Source of the DNA: Pirellulales bacterium
GTDB lineage: Bacteria; Planctomycetota; Planctomycetia; Pirellulales; JAICIG01
Length of the DNA: 60,165 bases
Direction of reading: 5' to 3'
Assembly: GCA_035533075.1 (NCBI GenBank)
Contig: DATLUO010000257.1
Location: 1 to 60,165, forward strand
Below the pieces are notes generated by a model. That model was not told the origin of the DNA. It saw only the letters and a program-made list of their open reading frames with translations, and did no database searches. Every line of letters begins with the position of its first letter. The first letter of the stretch is position 1. A program made the translations under genes and the position numbers. Shown here piece by piece: positions 58,163 to 60,165 of the stretch.

Positions 58163-59365
58163 ATGCCCGTCTTCTCCTATCAAGCCATCGCCGCCGACAA
58201 AAAAACCACCCGCGGCACCGTCACCGCCGACGGGGCGAAACAGGCGCGCGACCAGTTGCGCCGCCGCGGTTTGCTCGTCCAAACGATCCAACAAACCGCC
58301 GTCGCCGAGCGCCGCGCCTTCACCCTTCCCTGGTCGCGCCGCTTCGGATCCAAGGTCACCTCGACCATCCGCGAGCTGGCGACCCTGCTGGGCGTGGGCA
58401 TCCCCGTCACCGACGCCCTCGACACGCTCGCCCAGCAGCAGCGCGGCGCCTACCGCACGGCGCTCTTGATCCTTCGCGATCGCGTCGCCGCCGGAGCATC
58501 CCTGGCCGAAGCGATGGCCGAACAACCGGACGTCTTCGACCCGCTCTGCATCCGCATGGTCGAGGTGGGCGAGAATTCCGGCACGCTGGAGGCCGTTTTG
58601 GAGCAACTTGCCGGCTTCAAAGAACGGGCATCGGAACTGAAAGACCGCGTGCTCACCGCCCTGCTTTACCCGGCGATCGTCTTCGCGGTCAGCCTGGCCG
58701 TCAGCCTCTTCCTGATGATCGTCGTGGTGCCGATGCTGCTCACGAACTTGCTGGAAGCGGGCCGGAAGCTGCCCTGGCCGACGCGCGTTCTCAAAGCGAT
58801 GAGCGATCTGCTCGTCGAGCGCGGCTGGATACCGGCGGCCCTCCTTGCCGCCGGCGCTTGCGCCATGGTCGTGTGTCTGCGGACGTCGGGCGGCCGCCGC
58901 ACCTGGCACCGCTTCCTGCTGCGCCTGCCGCTCATCGGCTCGATGGCGCGCAAGCAAACGATCGCCCGGATCGCGCTGGTCCTTTCGACCTTGATTCGCA
59001 GCGGCATCGTCTACCTTAAGGCGGTCGAAATCGTGGTTCGATCGACGTCGAACGTCGTATTTCGCGAGGCGCTGGAGCAGAGCGCCAAGGAGGTCGGCGC
59101 GGGCATCGAGATCAGCACGTCATTGGAACGCACCGGCGTCTTTCCGCCGCTGGTGGTCCACATCTTCTCCGTCGGGCAGCAATCGGGCCGATTGGAAGAG
59201 ATGCTCGAGCGGCTGGCGACGGATTACGACCGCCAGGTGGCGAGCAGTTCCGCCCGCTTGGCTTCGGCACTCGAACCGCTCTTGATCCTCACGCTCGCCG
59301 TGTTTGTCGGATTCATTTTGTTCGCAACCCTTTTGCCCATCTTGGAGGCTGGAAATGTACTTTAA
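58163..59365 (+). CDS. gspF: Type II secretion inner-membrane platform protein GspF
   Basis: The product is about 400 residues. VFSYQAIAADKKTTRGTVTA is the usual GspF start. Two T2SSF domains follow, one with IRELATLLGVGIPVTDALDT and MVEVGENSGTLEAVLEQLAG, the other with RIALVLSTLIRSGIVYLKAV and SVGQQSGRLEEMLERLATDY. Membrane segments lie near 170-195, 215-235 and 373-395. GspF couples the GspE motor to the pseudopilus. The ATG at 58163 is preferred; the frame is open from 58019 but upstream sequence is repeat-derived. Confidence 0.94.
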   Translation: MPVFSYQAIAADKKTTRGTVTADGAKQARDQLRRRGLLVQTIQQTAVAERRAFTLPWSRRFGSKVTSTIRELATLLGVGIPVTDALDTLAQQQRGAYRTALLILRDRVAAGASLAEAMAEQPDVFDPLCIRMVEVGENSGTLEAVLEQLAGFKERASELKDRVLTALLYPAIVFAVSLAVSLFLMIVVVPMLLTNLLEAGRKLPWPTRVLKAMSDLLVERGWIPAALLAAGACAMVVCLRTSGGRRTWHRFLLRLPLIGSMARKQTIARIALVLSTLIRSGIVYLKAVEIVVRSTSNVVFREALEQSAKEVGAGIEISTSLERTGVFPPLVVHIFSVGQQSGRLEEMLERLATDYDRQVASSSARLASALEPLLILTLAVFVGFILFATLLPILEAGNVL

Positions 59366-59576
59366 TAGGCGACGGGCATCAGGCGTCAGGCGTCAGGCAA
59401 TCTGTAGGGAACGGACTCCGTGCCGTTCCGCCGTCTGTAGGGAACGCCCTCGGTGGCGTTCCGCAGTGGGGGTGAGGGCCTCATTGGCCTTCCTCTCCTT
59501 CCGGGAGAGGCTACGTGAGGGCCGCGTATGTCTCCCTCTCCCTCCGGGAGAGGGCTGGGGTGAGGGCCGTCTGTTT
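59366..59576. other. Repeat cluster between gspF and gspG
   Basis: It contains CAGGCGTCAGGCGTCAGG, the family C repeat (59398-59433) with a related half unit (CTGTAGGGAACGCCCTCGG, 59434-59463), and two copies of a GGGAGAGG-type repeat (59499-59519 and 59540-59572, TCCCTCCGGGAGAGGGCTGG). No gene is seen. Confidence 0.65.
59398..59463 (+). repeat. Family C repeat upstream of gspG
   Basis: The first 36 nt are identical to the copy inside mnmA (48298-48333). A second diverged unit follows with the inverted repeat GGAACGCC/GGCGTTCC. Confidence 0.85.
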
Positions 59577-60165
59577 TTGGATTTGCCGAACCCTGAACCG
59601 GGGCGCCCCCTGGGCCCCCTGAACCCTCGCCCCGCCTTCACCCTCGTCGAGCTGATGGTCGTGATCGTCCTCATCGGCCTCCTGGCCGGCGCGGTCTCCC
59701 TCGGCGTTCGCGGTTACCTCATCACGGGCAAGCAGAACATCGCCAAAATGGAGATCGCCAAAATCGGCCAGGCGCTGGAAACATTCTACACGGCTTACGA
59801 CCGCTTCCCCGGCAACGACGAGGGCCTGCAGGCCCTGGTGCAGCCCAGCGACAAATTCGCCGACGGCATCCTGAACAAGACGCCGCGCGACCCCTGGGGC
59901 CACGCCTATCAGTACAACCAGCCCGGCCATTCCGGCCCCTACGACATCGTCTCTTACGGCGCCGACGGGCATGAAGGCGGCGAAGGCGCCGACCGCGACA
60001 TCACGAACGAAGACGGTCAGGTCAGCAGCAATTCCCGGCGAGCATGCCTTGCGGAGCCGATGGCCGACCCACGGCCCTCCACGCGCGCGACTTGGTTGCA
60101 CTCGTACGATAAGATAGTCGATCCAGCGAAAGCAAGTAGACTCGCAAACGTGACGACCAACCGTT
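59577..60165 (+). CDS. gspG: Major pseudopilin GspG (partial, runs off the window)
   Basis: The prepilin motif PAFTLVELMVVIVLIGLLAG starts near 59632, with Ala rather than Gly at the cleavage position. ISKMEIAKIGQALETF-like text follows, then YDRFPGNDEGLQALVQPSDK, NKTPRDPWGHAYQYNQPG and YDIVSYGADGHEGGEGADRD, the GspG calcium-binding C-terminus. After ITNEDG the frame stays open to the window edge (VSSNSRRACLAEPMADPRPS and beyond), which is longer than normal and lacks the usual early stop. Start unclear: no ATG or GTG lies in frame nearby; TTG at 59577 or 59583 is possible. The leader is proline-rich and repeat-like. Confidence 0.82.
   Translation, partial: MDLPNPEPGRPLGPLNPRPAFTLVELMVVIVLIGLLAGAVSLGVRGYLITGKQNIAKMEIAKIGQALETFYTAYDRFPGNDEGLQALVQPSDKFADGILNKTPRDPWGHAYQYNQPGHSGPYDIVSYGADGHEGGEGADRDITNEDGQVSSNSRRACLAEPMADPRPSTRATWLHSYDKIVDPAKASRLANVTTNR

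Noticed and set aside
1-60165. tRNA, rRNA or known riboswitch
   Set aside because: Scanning by eye in the intergenic spaces showed no cloverleaf with CCA-type end or rRNA core sequence. A covariance search was not possible, so a small RNA gene could be missed.

Overview
The window looks like a chromosomal piece of a high-GC planctomycete, probably of the Pirellulales type. The pointers are a DUF1559 (prepilin-like, H-X9-DG) protein, secreted DUF1080 and YncE/alkaline-phosphatase proteins, an orphan formyltransferase/hydrolase subunit (fhcA) of tetrahydromethanopterin C1 metabolism, a one-pseudopilin GspDEFG secretion cluster, many FHA proteins, and families of short palindromic repeats between genes. 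I saw no rRNA, tRNA, CRISPR array or intact transposase. Taxonomy is inferred from gene families only.

Layout. 1-20 kb is mainly housekeeping and secreted proteins: an internally duplicated exported protein, a ParE-like toxin/antitoxin pair, a KaiC/RadA-like ATPase, an FHA protein followed by a DUF255 thioredoxin-like protein, DusB, DUF3891, a DUF1559 fusion, an RluA-family synthase, a class V aminotransferase, a DUF1080 protein and a beta-propeller/phosphatase. Several convergent pairs overlap at their 3' ends. 20-22.2 kb is worn: a truncated HTH gene, a ParB-like gene with a perfect palindrome in its coding sequence, and the N-terminal stump of a restriction-modification protein ended by a bidirectional terminator-like palindrome.

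22.2-41.2 kb is the most unusual part. A leftward operon encodes a tandem Nudix-like protein, a large protein joining an aminoglycoside-phosphotransferase-type kinase to TRAFs-binding/TPR repeats, and a Nudix-SLOG fusion. Divergent from it, across about 335 bp with a promoter-like sequence, runs a rightward operon: a transmembrane Ser/Thr kinase, a zinc-ribbon double-FHA protein, an FHA-TM-trypsin-like protein that appears to have lost its catalytic triad, an exported helical protein, and a 1786-residue FHA-DUF4062-STAND NTPase-TM-TPR protein. Facing it is a triple-FHA ABC transporter. I read this as a kinase/FHA phospho-signalling relay feeding a STAND NTPase and a transporter, next to a nucleotide-centred module. 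It may be a conflict (defence) or stress-sensing system, but that role is inference.

41-60 kb: fhcA with a small gene remnant, an MFS transporter, a coaD-mnmA-floA-membrane protein cluster, hicB beside a deleted hicA, a secreted alpha/beta hydrolase, a 1.7-kb gene-poor stretch holding decayed copies of part of the ParB-like gene, and gspD (broken)-gspE-gspF-gspG (running off the end).

Interspersed palindromic repeats recur and interact with genes. Family A (GTAGGGTGGG...CCCACC) sits at gene 3' ends in fixed orientation and twice contains the stop codon. Family B (nested inverted repeats) touches both ends of the DUF255 gene. Family C is present in frame inside mnmA. Families D and E recur in the gene-poor parts.
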